Program-made: the position numbers and the translations under genes
Shown here: positions 1 to 5,247 of the stretch, one piece after another
Layout of the letters: every line of letters begins with the position of its first letter
Position numbering within the stretch: position 1 is the first letter of the stretch
Assembly (NCBI GenBank): GCA_003694205.1
Contig: RFKS01000208.1
Span: forward strand, 1-5,247
Length of the DNA stretch: 5,247 bases
Source of the DNA: Alphaproteobacteria bacterium
Lineage (GTDB): Bacteria > Pseudomonadota > Alphaproteobacteria > Sphingomonadales > Rhodothalassiaceae
Direction: 5' to 3'
Notes under the pieces: model-generated
Seen by the model: the letters and a program-made list of their open reading frames with translations, nothing else
Database searches by the model: none
Told to the model about the DNA's origin: nothing

Positions 1-47
1 ATGCGGTCGACCGTTGCCGCATCGAGGACGCGGATCCGGCCCGCCAT
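1..47 (-). CDS. mutL: DNA mismatch repair protein MutL, N-terminus (3'-partial)
   Basis: Only the first 15 codons and part of the next are in the window, reading MAGRIRVLDAATVDR. This matches the opening beta-strand and helix start of MutL, which in the family reads roughly xIRxLxxxxVNRIAAGEVVERP and leads into the GHKL ATPase. MutL couples MutS mismatch recognition to downstream repair. I chose the ATG at 47 because it leaves only a few residues before the conserved Ile-Arg-Val-Leu strand, as is usual. An in-frame ATG at 77 would add ten residues (MSTRTSPDCR). Neither start has a clear Shine-Dalgarno site. The gene follows the lipoprotein gene after 82 bases and may have its own promoter, though I see none that is convincing. 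The call rests on a short stretch, so it is likely rather than certain. Confidence 0.75.
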   Translation of the reverse strand, partial: MAGRIRVLDAATVDR

Positions 48-73
48 CCGGCAATCAGGGGAAGTGCGCGTGC

Positions 74-85
74 TCATGGCACGAC
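74..85. repeat. 12-base direct repeat, copy 1 (copy 2 at 680-691)
   Basis: TCATGGCACGAC occurs at 74-85 and again at 680-691, in the gaps upstream of mutL and of the lipoprotein gene, in the same orientation. Both contain the GGCACGAC half of the inverted repeat at 684-701. Chance is possible, but two copies in two short intergenic gaps are notable. Confidence 0.4.
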
Positions 86-129
86 GATAACAGCTCGGGC
101 GGGTCGGCAGAAGGGGGGCTTGCCGCCGT

Positions 130-612
130 TCAGGGCTGGCTGACCGGTTCCGATCTCACATGCTCGATCGTCGCCCCGTCGCTCTCGAGCCGGCGCGGTG
201 GCAGGTCGAGAATCTCGGGCAGCATTGGCCCCTTTTCGACCACTTCTGTTCCCTCGGTAACGTTCGAGCGCACATTGCTGTCGCCGTCGGCGGCGATCTG
301 GTCAAGGAGCGCAAGCTCGCCCTTCGACGGCTTCGGTGGCACCTCGGTGACGCCGGGGAAAAGCGCGCTTACCACCTCGCGGGCCGGCTGGATGTTTTGC
401 GGGCTCGGCTTGCCAGGTTCGGGCGGCCGCAGCTTGAAATCCGGCGGCACCACGAGCGGCCGCTTGTTGACGACGACGAATTCGTCCGGCGGGTGCTTGC
501 CGCTGCCCACCGCATCGCTGAGCCAGGCGCAGCCCCCGAGCCCCATGAGCGCGAAGAGCGCGAGGCCCGATGAGCCGATGGTGAGAGACCGGCGGAGCCG
601 TTGCATCCTCAT
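130..612 (-). CDS. DUF3035-type lipoprotein, function unknown
   Basis: The product is a 160-residue predicted lipoprotein. A basic N-terminus (MRMQRLRR) and a hydrophobic stretch lead to the lipobox LGGC, with the lipidated Cys at residue 28. Ala follows the Cys rather than Asp, so sorting to the outer membrane is likely. The mature part is Pro-rich and opens with PPDEFVVVNKRPLVVPPDFKLRPP at 41-64, the signature of an alphaproteobacterial family (DUF3035) often found after lspA. LLDQIAADGDSNVRSNV at 102-118 matches a second conserved block. No catalytic motif or further membrane segment is visible. A TTG at 648 would add 12 residues, but the ATG at 612 gives a normal signal peptide and has an AAGGGA site. 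Envelope function is inferred from localisation only. Lipoprotein status is firm; the family name is recalled from the sequence pattern. Confidence 0.88.
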   Translation of the reverse strand: MRMQRLRRSLTIGSSGLALFALMGLGGCAWLSDAVGSGKHPPDEFVVVNKRPLVVPPDFKLRPPEPGKPSPQNIQPAREVVSALFPGVTEVPPKPSKGELALLDQIAADGDSNVRSNVTEGTEVVEKGPMLPEILDLPPRRLESDGATIEHVRSEPVSQP

Positions 613-617
613 GAGAG

Positions 618-623
618 TCCCTT
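618..623 (-). promoter_or_regulatory. Shine-Dalgarno site for the lipoprotein gene
   Basis: AAGGGA on the minus strand lies five bases before the ATG at 612. This favours that start over the TTG at 648 and over the ATG at 606, whose GAGG match is directly against the start codon. Confidence 0.65.
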
Positions 624-631
624 GCCTTGTC

Positions 632-652
632 GCGGTTGGATCATTCAACCGC
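632..652 (-). promoter_or_regulatory. Stem-loop in the lipoprotein gene leader
   Basis: GCGGTTG (632-638) pairs with CAACCGC (646-652) around a seven-base loop. It lies 19 bases upstream of the preferred ATG at 612 and covers an alternative in-frame TTG codon at 648, which weakens the case for TTG as the start. No U-run follows, so it is not a canonical lspA terminator. It may be a leader structure or chance. Confidence 0.4.
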
Positions 653-683
653 CTCTTCTTGTCGATGTGTTAGGCGATTTCAT

Positions 684-701
684 GGCACGACACAAGGTGC
701 C
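684..701. repeat. Short inverted repeat in the lspA-lipoprotein gap
   Basis: GGCAC (684-688) and GTGCC (697-701) form a five-base inverted repeat around eight bases. On the minus strand the whole element begins GGCACCTT and ends CGTGCC, closely resembling the core of the ileS-leader repeat read on the plus strand (4128-4146). No U-run follows it, so it is not a standard terminator. The rest of this 98-base gap shows only weak promoter-like hexamers and a second hairpin. Confidence 0.4.
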
Positions 702-710
702 CCGCGCCCC

Positions 711-1232
711 TCACTCCGGCCTTGCCGGCGGCGTCGGGCCGAGGACGGCATCGAGGATCAGCACCGCCACCCCGACACTGATCGCCGCGTCGGCGAGATT
801 GAAGATGTAGAAGGAATGACCGAAGGCGTGAAAATGGAGAAAGTCGGCGACCGCCCCGAACCGGATGCGGTCGACGAGATTGCCGAGCGCGCCGCCGATG
901 ATGAGACCGAGCGCGATTGCGGTCAGCCGTCGGCCGCTGCGCATCAGCCAGACCACAAGATAGATGGTGACGAGTCCTGTCAGCGCGATGAGGACAAGGC
1001 GCCCGAGCGCGGTCTCCTGCTGCAGGAGGCCAAGGCTGATGCCCTGGTTCCAGACGAAGGTGAGATTGAAGACGGGAAGCAGAACGATGCTCTCCCCCTC
1101 CTCGAGGCGCAGCATCTCGAGCACCCACCATTTGCTCGCCTGATCGGCGAGGAGAACCAGCAGGGCAACAGCCCAGCCGAGCCGGCGCCCCTTTGCCGAG
1201 GCCGCGCCGCTGTGCTCGAAGATGCGGCGCAT
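711..1232 (-). CDS. lspA: Prolipoprotein signal peptidase (signal peptidase II)
   Basis: This inner-membrane aspartyl protease cuts signal peptides from diacylglyceryl-modified prolipoproteins, just before the lipid-bearing Cys. The product has 173 residues, usual for the family. Four hydrophobic segments are visible, at about 18-36, 76-97, 103-121 and 141-164. Conserved blocks are ADQASKWW at 29-36 (Asp30), NLTFVWNQGISLG at 56-68, GGALGNLVDRI at 113-123 and FNLADAAI at 144-151. Asp121 and Asp148 correspond to the catalytic pair. The frame extends 14 codons upstream to 1274, but the ATG at 1232 is preferred because it overlaps the ileS stop as TGATG, gives normal length and avoids an Arg/Gly-rich extension. 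There is no visible Shine-Dalgarno site; translational coupling to ileS is likely. The next gene downstream encodes a lipoprotein, a natural substrate. Confidence 0.97.
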   Translation of the reverse strand: MRRIFEHSGAASAKGRRLGWAVALLVLLADQASKWWVLEMLRLEEGESIVLLPVFNLTFVWNQGISLGLLQQETALGRLVLIALTGLVTIYLVVWLMRSGRRLTAIALGLIIGGALGNLVDRIRFGAVADFLHFHAFGHSFYIFNLADAAISVGVAVLILDAVLGPTPPARPE

Positions 1233-4069
1233 CAGCCGGCGGCCGCCGGCGCCGGGTCGATCGCCGCCGCGCAACGCTGACAGATGTCCGGATGCGCCGG
1301 GTCCCGTCCGACCTCATCGAGCACCATCCAGCAGCGCTGGCATTTGGCGCCTTCGGCCTCGCGCACGACGACCGCCACGCCGGGCACGTCTTCGAGGCGA
1401 AAGGCGTCCCCGGAAGCCGGCGCGTCGCTCAGCGTCAGTCCCGAGGTGATGCAGATCTCGGCGAAATCGATCCCTTCGAGGGTCTCCCGCAGTGCCGCAT
1501 CATCGACATGGACGACGGGCGAGGCCTGCAGCGACGAGCCGATCCGCTTGTCGCGCCGTGCCAGTTCGAGGGCACCGGTGACGACACGGCGGGCCTCGCG
1601 CACCCGGCGCCATTTCTCGGCCAGCGTATCATCCCGCCACGCCGCGGGCACATCGGGGAACTGCTCGAGATGCACGCTCGGCGCTGCCTCTCCGAAGCGC
1701 GCCCGCCAGACTTCCTCGGCGGTAAAAACGAGGACCGGGGCCAACCAGCGCACCAGATGATGGAACAGCGCATCGAGCACCGTGCGCGCCGCACGCCGGC
1801 GTTTGCTGTCGGCACGATCGCAGTAGAGCGCGTCCTTGCGGACGTCGAGATAGAAGGCCGAAAGATCGTTGGTCGCAAACTGGTAAAGCGCCTGGAAATA
1901 GGGATTGAAATCGAAATCGGCGACACAGCGGCGCAAATGCCCATCGAGCTCGAAGAGTTTGTGCAGGATCAGGCGATCAAGCTCCGGCATGTCCTCGGCC
2001 GCAAGGCGCTCGCCTTCGGAAAAGCCGGCGAGATTGCCGAGGATGAAGCGCAGGGTGTTGCGCATCTTGCGATAGGCGTCGACCTGTCCCTTGAGGATTT
2101 CGTCGCCGATGCGCACGTCCTCGAAATAATCGGTGGCGACCACCCACAGGCGCAGGATGTCGGCGCCATACTGGTCGACGACCTTTTGCGGCGCAACGAC
2201 ATTGCCGAGCGATTTCGACATCTTGCGGCCCTCGGCGTCCTGCACGAAGCCGTGCGTGAGAACGGCCTCGTAGGGCGGGCGGCCGCGGGTGCCGCAGGCC
2301 TCGAGCAGACTCGACTGGAACCAGCCGCGATGCTGGTCGGAGCCCTCGACATAAAGCGAGGCCGGCCAGGCGAGATCCTCGCGCTGCTCGAGCACGAAAG
2401 CATGGGTCGAACCCGAATCGAACCAGACGTCGAGGATGTCGGTGACCGCCTCATAATCATCCGCGTCATGTTCCGGGGCGAGAAACCGTCGCGGGTCGCC
2501 CTCGAACCAGGCATCGGCACCGCCTTCGCGCACCGCCGCCAGGATGCGTGCGTTCACCGCCTCGTCGACGAGGATCTCGCCGCTCTCGCGGTGCACGAAA
2601 AGCGTGATCGGCACCCCCCAGGCGCGCTGCCGGCTGATCACCCAGTCGGGACGATCGGCGACCATGCCGCGGATGCGATTGCGCGCCCGCGCAGGCACCC
2701 AGCGCACGGCGTCGATACCGGCCAGCGCCTTCTCCCTGAGGCCGGTGGCAGCCATCGAGATGAACCACTGCCGCGTGGTGCGGAAGATGAGCGGCGCCTT
2801 CGAGCGCCAGCTATGCGGATAGCTGTGGCGCACGCGCGCCGCCGCCAAGAGCGCGCCAGCCTCCTCAAGCAGGGCGCAGACCTTGTCGTCGACCTTGTAG
2901 ACATGGTCGCCCGCAACGAGCGGCACATGGGCGAAGAACCGACCGTCGTCACCGACGGTCTCCGGCACCTCAAGACCGAAGCGCTGGCCGAGCAGGAAAT
3001 CCTCCTCGCCATGGCCGGGGGCGGTGTGCACGAAGCCCGTGCCCTGCTCGAGCGTCACATGCTCGCCGGGCAGAAGCGGCACATCGAAATCATAGCCGTG
3101 GCCGCGCCAGGGATGCGCGCAGAGGGTTCCCTCAAGTTCGCGCCCCCCGAAACGTGCGACAACGCCATAGACCGTGATCCCGGCCCGTGCCGCGAAGGCG
3201 GCGAGCAGCGCCTCGGCGACGAGCAGCTTCGCCCCCACAGCGACCCGTGCGCCCTCGCCGACCGCGTCGACCGCGATCAACACATAGTCGATCTTCTCGC
3301 CATAGGCGATGGCGCGGTTGCCGGGAATGGTCCAGGGCGTCGTCGTCCAGATCACGACCTTTGCCCCGGCCAGTGCCGCGCGCGGGCTTTCGATGACCGG
3401 AAAGGCGACATCGATCGCCGTCGATTCATGGTCGTGATACTCGATTTCCGCCTCGGCCAGCGCCGTCTTCTCCACCGGCGACCACATCACCGGCCGGATG
3501 CCACGATAAAGCGCGCCGGAGGCGGCGAATTTCAGAAGCTCGGCGACGATCGTCGCCTCGGCCTCATAGGTCATGGTGGTATAGGGATTGTCCCAATCGC
3601 CGAGCACGCCGAGGCGCCGGAACTGCGCCTTCTGGCGCTCGATCCAGTGGGCGGCGAAGGCACGGCACTCGCGGCGGAACTCGACCGGATCGACCTCGTC
3701 CTTGTTCCTGCCCTTCTTGCGATACTGTTCCTCGATCTTCCATTCGATGGGAAGCCCGTGACAGTCCCAGCCCGGCACATAGGGGGCGTCATGGCCGGTC
3801 ATCTGCCGCGAGCGCACGATGACGTCCTTCAGGATCTTGTTCATGGCGGTGCCGGCATGGATATCGCCGTTGGCATAGGGCGGACCATCATGGAGCACGA
3901 ATTTGGGCCGCCCGCGCGATTGCGCGCGCAACTGCGCATAAAGACCATCGGCCTCCCAGCGCGCGAGCCAGTCCGGCTCGCGCTGCGGCAGGCCGGCGCG
4001 CATCGGAAAATCGGTGCTGGGAAGAAACAGGGTGGCGCGATAATCGCGCTTCGATTCATCGGCGGACAT
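1232..4069 (-). CDS. ileS: Isoleucyl-tRNA synthetase
   Basis: This cytoplasmic class Ia synthetase charges tRNA-Ile with isoleucine and edits mischarged valine. The 945-residue product matches bacterial IleS length (E. coli about 938). The ATP-site HIGH motif reads HAGT at 71-74, in [20 protein letters not shown], and is followed by GWDCHGLP at 100-107. The CP1 editing domain shows [11 protein letters not shown] at 241-251 and [10 protein letters not shown] at 348-357, retaining the presumed editing Asp at 357. [12 protein letters not shown] is at 476-487, [12 protein letters not shown] at 577-588 and KMSKS at 616-620. The anticodon-binding region follows, then a C-terminal zinc finger with Cys 910, 913, 930 and 933. 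The ATG start is backed by GAGGA six bases upstream. The stop shares one base with the lspA start. The gene lacks in-frame TTA, CTA and TCA codons, as expected from GC-rich codon use. The only oddity is HAGT in place of HIGH/HIGT. Confidence 0.98.
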   Translation of the reverse strand: MSADESKRDYRATLFLPSTDFPMRAGLPQREPDWLARWEADGLYAQLRAQSRGRPKFVLHDGPPYANGDIHAGTAMNKILKDVIVRSRQMTGHDAPYVPGWDCHGLPIEWKIEEQYRKKGRNKDEVDPVEFRRECRAFAAHWIERQKAQFRRLGVLGDWDNPYTTMTYEAEATIVAELLKFAASGALYRGIRPVMWSPVEKTALAEAEIEYHDHESTAIDVAFPVIESPRAALAGAKVVIWTTTPWTIPGNRAIAYGEKIDYVLIAVDAVGEGARVAVGAKLLVAEALLAAFAARAGITVYGVVARFGGRELEGTLCAHPWRGHGYDFDVPLLPGEHVTLEQGTGFVHTAPGHGEEDFLLGQRFGLEVPETVGDDGRFFAHVPLVAGDHVYKVDDKVCALLEEAGALLAAARVRHSYPHSWRSKAPLIFRTTRQWFISMAATGLREKALAGIDAVRWVPARARNRIRGMVADRPDWVISRQRAWGVPITLFVHRESGEILVDEAVNARILAAVREGGADAWFEGDPRRFLAPEHDADDYEAVTDILDVWFDSGSTHAFVLEQREDLAWPASLYVEGSDQHRGWFQSSLLEACGTRGRPPYEAVLTHGFVQDAEGRKMSKSLGNVVAPQKVVDQYGADILRLWVVATDYFEDVRIGDEILKGQVDAYRKMRNTLRFILGNLAGFSEGERLAAEDMPELDRLILHKLFELDGHLRRCVADFDFNPYFQALYQFATNDLSAFYLDVRKDALYCDRADSKRRRAARTVLDALFHHLVRWLAPVLVFTAEEVWRARFGEAAPSVHLEQFPDVPAAWRDDTLAEKWRRVREARRVVTGALELARRDKRIGSSLQASPVVHVDDAALRETLEGIDFAEICITSGLTLSDAPASGDAFRLEDVPGVAVVVREAEGAKCQRCWMVLDEVGRDPAHPDICQRCAAAIDPAPAAAG
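1235..1250 (-). repeat. 16-base GC palindrome at the ileS/lspA junction
   Basis: The 16 bases form a perfect palindrome, GCCGGCGG followed by CCGCCGGC, including a GCGGCCGC core. In mRNA it can fold as a six-pair GC stem with a GGCC loop, ending two bases before the lspA ATG, where a Shine-Dalgarno site would normally lie. It encodes part of the Pro/Ala-rich tail of IleS (PAPAAAG), so composition alone could explain it. It fits with lspA depending on ribosomes arriving from ileS. Confidence 0.5.
2941..2960 (-). other. GNRA-capped hairpin inside ileS
   Basis: A perfect 8-base inverted repeat (2941-2948 with 2953-2960) encloses four bases. In the mRNA it reads GACCGUCG, loop GUGA, CGACGGUC, so the loop fits the GNRA tetraloop class. 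It falls on codons for about residues 371-377 (TVGDDGR), after the editing-site HTAPGHG segment. The fold is predicted by eye; a role in pausing or stability is inference, and chance is possible in GC-rich coding DNA. Confidence 0.4.
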
Positions 4070-4074
4070 CGAAC

Positions 4075-4080
4075 GTCCTC
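4075..4080 (-). promoter_or_regulatory. Shine-Dalgarno site for ileS
   Basis: GAGGAC on the minus strand, with its GAGGA core ending six bases before the ATG at 4069, is a good anti-16S match at normal spacing. It supports the chosen ileS start. Confidence 0.8.
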
Positions 4081-4124
4081 GTTATCGTCTTCGCTGTGAT
4101 CGGAGAATTGCCAATCGGCAGGGG

Positions 4125-4149
4125 CCCGGCACCTTATTTTCGTGCCGGG
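4125..4149 (-). promoter_or_regulatory. Stem-loop in the ileS leader
   Basis: A perfect 8-base inverted repeat, CCCGGCAC (4125-4132) and GTGCCGGG (4142-4149), flanks a 9-base AT-rich loop. In the ileS transcript the loop reads GAAAATAAG. The stem is six G-C pairs plus two others, so it should fold well. No run of U follows it on either strand, so it is not a canonical Rho-independent terminator of ribF. It could be a processing or pausing element, an attenuator part, or a DNA operator. It lies 55 bases upstream of the ileS start. Confidence 0.55.
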
Positions 4150-4190
4150 ACCATAATTCGCGTGCAGCGCCGGGTCCATGTCCCTGTCAT
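4134..4190 (-). other. Small leader ORF upstream of ileS (18 codons, uncertain)
   Basis: ATG at 4190 opens an 18-residue frame, MTGTWTRRCTRIMVPARK, ending in TAA at 4136-4134. An AAGG stretch five bases upstream of the ATG could act as a ribosome binding site. If the candidate promoter is real, the transcript would begin at about this ATG and the ORF would be leaderless. The stop codon falls inside the loop of the stem-loop at 4125-4149, the geometry expected of a leader peptide that affects RNA folding. The peptide has one Ile codon (ATT), too few for classical Ile-starvation attenuation. It could easily be a chance frame; no homology is known to me. Confidence 0.2.
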
Positions 4191-4196
4191 GGCCGC

Positions 4197-4225
4197 CTTG
4201 TAGCAATGCCGCGACAGGCGGGCAA
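4197..4225 (-). promoter_or_regulatory. Possible weak sigma-70 promoter for ileS
   Basis: Reading the minus strand, TTGCCC (4225-4220) is followed after exactly 17 bases by TACAAG (4202-4197). Each hexamer matches the sigma-70 consensus at 4 of 6 positions. It sits just after the ribF stop and would start a transcript near 4190. In GC-rich DNA such matches arise by chance, and ileS may instead be read through from ribF, so this is only a candidate. Confidence 0.25.
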
Positions 4226-4233
4226 GGGATGGA

Positions 4234-5247
4234 TCAGTCGCCGGCGCGCTCCGCCACCGGCGGCCGCGGATGCGCCGCAAGATAGGCATCCAGCGTCGGC
4301 GGCAGAAGGGGCGTGCGGGCATTGGCGGGGTCCGCGAGACGGCGGCGTGCCTCTTCACAGTCGCAGGCCATCTGTAACCGCAGCGCCTCGACACTGTCGA
4401 AGCGCTCCTCGGGACGCAGGAAGTCGACGAATTCGACCCGCAGATGGCGATCATAGAGATCGCCTTCGAAGTCGAAAAGGTGCACCTCGAGCAGCGGATC
4501 GCCATTGTCGAAGGTCGGCCGCCGGCCGAAGCTCGCGACGGCGTCGCGGACCTGCTCCTCATGCTCGATCGTGACACGCACCGCATAGATCCCATGCTGC
4601 GGATGGAGGGCTTCGCCAAGCGCCAGATTGGCGGTCGGATAGCCGAGCGCGTGTCCGCGGCGGTCACCGGCGATGACATGCCCAGAGACCGCCCACCAGT
4701 GCCCAAGGATATCCGCCGCCGCCCGCGGTGCGCCACGACGCAGAAGATCGCGCACCTCCGAGGAAGAGCAGATCACCGCTTCGCCCCCGCGGGCGCTGAT
4801 GCGTACCGGCTTGATCACGGTGACGCCGAAGCCCTCCATCTCTCCCATCCAGCGCAGCATGTCGACGCCGCCTGCGCGGCCGCGACCGAAGCGGTAGTCG
4901 AAGCCAACCACGACATGAAGCGCCTCGAAGCCGGCGACGAGACAGTCGAGGACGAAATCCTGGGGCGGCATTGATGCAAGACTTCGGTCGAAGACCAGCG
5001 AGCCGAGAATGTCGACCCCGAAATGGGCGAGCAGCCACGCCCGCTCGCGAAAGGGGGTGAGGCGAAAGGGCGGATCATCGGGCCGGAAGAAGCGGCGCGG
5101 ATGCGGCTCCGTGGTGATCACCGCCAGTGGCAGTCCCATCTCGCGGGCAAGACGGCCGGCCTCGCCGACGACCACCTGATGACCGCGGTGAAAGCCGTCG
5201 AAATTGCCAAGCGCGGCGACGCAGGGCCTGAACGCGCGGTCAAGATC
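4234..5247 (-). CDS. ribF: Bifunctional riboflavin kinase / FAD synthetase (5'-partial)
   Basis: This enzyme phosphorylates riboflavin to FMN and adenylylates FMN to FAD in the cytoplasm. The reading frame is open to the right edge, so the start and probably 10-20 residues are missing; 337 residues are visible. Numbering from the edge, the adenylyltransferase nucleotide-binding motif GNFDGFHRGH is at 14-23, EPHPRRFF at about 47-54, the family segment GFDYRFGRGRAGG at 115-127 and the SSSEVR motif at 161-166. The C-terminal riboflavin kinase domain starts near 180, with GYPTAN (Mg/ATP site) at 202-207, GIYAV at 219-223, and the EVHLFDF segment with the presumed catalytic Glu at 254. A GTG codon at 5175 lies after the GNFDG motif, so it cannot be the true start. 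The gene ends in TGA, 164 bases before ileS, in the ribF-ileS order common in Proteobacteria. Nothing looks broken. Identification is firm from motifs and context. Confidence 0.96.
   Translation of the reverse strand, partial: DLDRAFRPCVAALGNFDGFHRGHQVVVGEAGRLAREMGLPLAVITTEPHPRRFFRPDDPPFRLTPFRERAWLLAHFGVDILGSLVFDRSLASMPPQDFVLDCLVAGFEALHVVVGFDYRFGRGRAGGVDMLRWMGEMEGFGVTVIKPVRISARGGEAVICSSSEVRDLLRRGAPRAAADILGHWWAVSGHVIAGDRRGHALGYPTANLALGEALHPQHGIYAVRVTIEHEEQVRDAVASFGRRPTFDNGDPLLEVHLFDFEGDLYDRHLRVEFVDFLRPEERFDSVEALRLQMACDCEEARRRLADPANARTPLLPPTLDAYLAAHPRPPVAERAGD

Noticed and set aside
105..125. Terminator-like inverted repeat CGGCA/TGCCG after the lipoprotein gene
   Set aside because: The stem has only five pairs around an 11-base G/C-rich loop and lacks a U-run; it is not distinguishable from background in this composition.
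711..1274. lspA starting at 1274
   Set aside because: It would add 14 Arg/Gly-rich residues and a deep overlap with ileS. The ATG at 1232 gives the normal family length and a typical one-base stop/start overlap.
627..1280. Plus-strand frames across lspA and the gap, such as the 217-codon one
   Set aside because: They are antisense to lspA and ileS, are of low complexity (Asp/Glu/Ala/Arg-rich), and have no recognisable motifs.
1193..4099. A 968-codon open frame on the plus strand covering all of ileS
   Set aside because: Its codons lie exactly opposite the ileS codons, so plus-strand stops need TTA, CTA or TCA codons in ileS, which GC-rich genes avoid. The product shows no family motifs, whereas ileS has them all. 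It is a shadow frame.
4125..4149. Rho-independent terminator of ribF or T-box terminator for ileS
   Set aside because: The stem has no downstream U-run on either strand. T-box leaders are mainly from Gram-positive bacteria, and no T-box sequence or specifier-loop architecture is visible in these 164 bases.
4134..4736. A 200-codon minus-strand frame overlapping the end of ribF
   Set aside because: It is Arg/Ser/Pro-rich in the manner of an out-of-frame reading of GC-rich coding sequence, and it overlaps the well-supported ribF. Only its last 18 codons, in the gap, were kept as a tentative leader ORF.
4234..5175. ribF starting at the GTG at 5175
   Set aside because: The frame continues without a stop to 5247 and encodes the essential GNFDGFHRGH motif upstream of that GTG, so the gene is cut by the window edge and does not start there.

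Overview
This looks like ordinary chromosomal housekeeping DNA from a GC-rich alphaproteobacterium. All five genes I can support lie on the minus strand and read from right to left: ribF (5' end cut by the window edge), ileS, lspA, a small DUF3035-type lipoprotein, and the first codons of mutL (cut by the left edge). The ribF-ileS-lspA cluster is widespread in Proteobacteria. A DUF3035 lipoprotein directly after lspA points to Alphaproteobacteria, as do the NLTFVWNQG segment of LspA and the general character of IleS. The order or genus cannot be fixed from this window alone; Hyphomicrobiales or Rhodospirillales-like relatives seem most likely.

Layout. Positions 5247-4234 hold ribF, the bifunctional riboflavin kinase/FAD synthetase. 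Positions 4233-4070 are a 164-base leader holding a possible weak promoter, an 18-codon small ORF, a strong stem-loop and a good ribosome binding site for ileS. Positions 4069-1232 are ileS, a full-length isoleucyl-tRNA synthetase with editing domain and C-terminal zinc finger. Positions 1232-711 are lspA, the prolipoprotein signal peptidase, whose start codon overlaps the ileS stop by one base. Positions 710-613 are a gap with two small inverted repeats. Positions 612-130 encode the lipoprotein, itself a substrate of LspA. After an 82-base gap, mutL begins at 47 (or 77) and runs off the left end.

How the genes relate. ileS and lspA are almost certainly cotranscribed and translationally coupled. 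The lipoprotein next to lspA carries a lipobox (LGGC) and needs LspA for maturation. ribF supplies FMN/FAD and mutL starts mismatch repair; these two are functionally separate neighbours.

I found no mobile element, CRISPR array, tRNA, rRNA or defence system, and I do not think the window contains an undescribed multi-gene system. The points worth a second look are small: the ileS leader (stem-loop with a short ORF ending in its loop), a near-identical inverted repeat in two intergenic leaders, a GC hairpin at the ileS/lspA junction, a variant HIGH motif (HAGT) in IleS and a GNRA-capped hairpin inside ileS.
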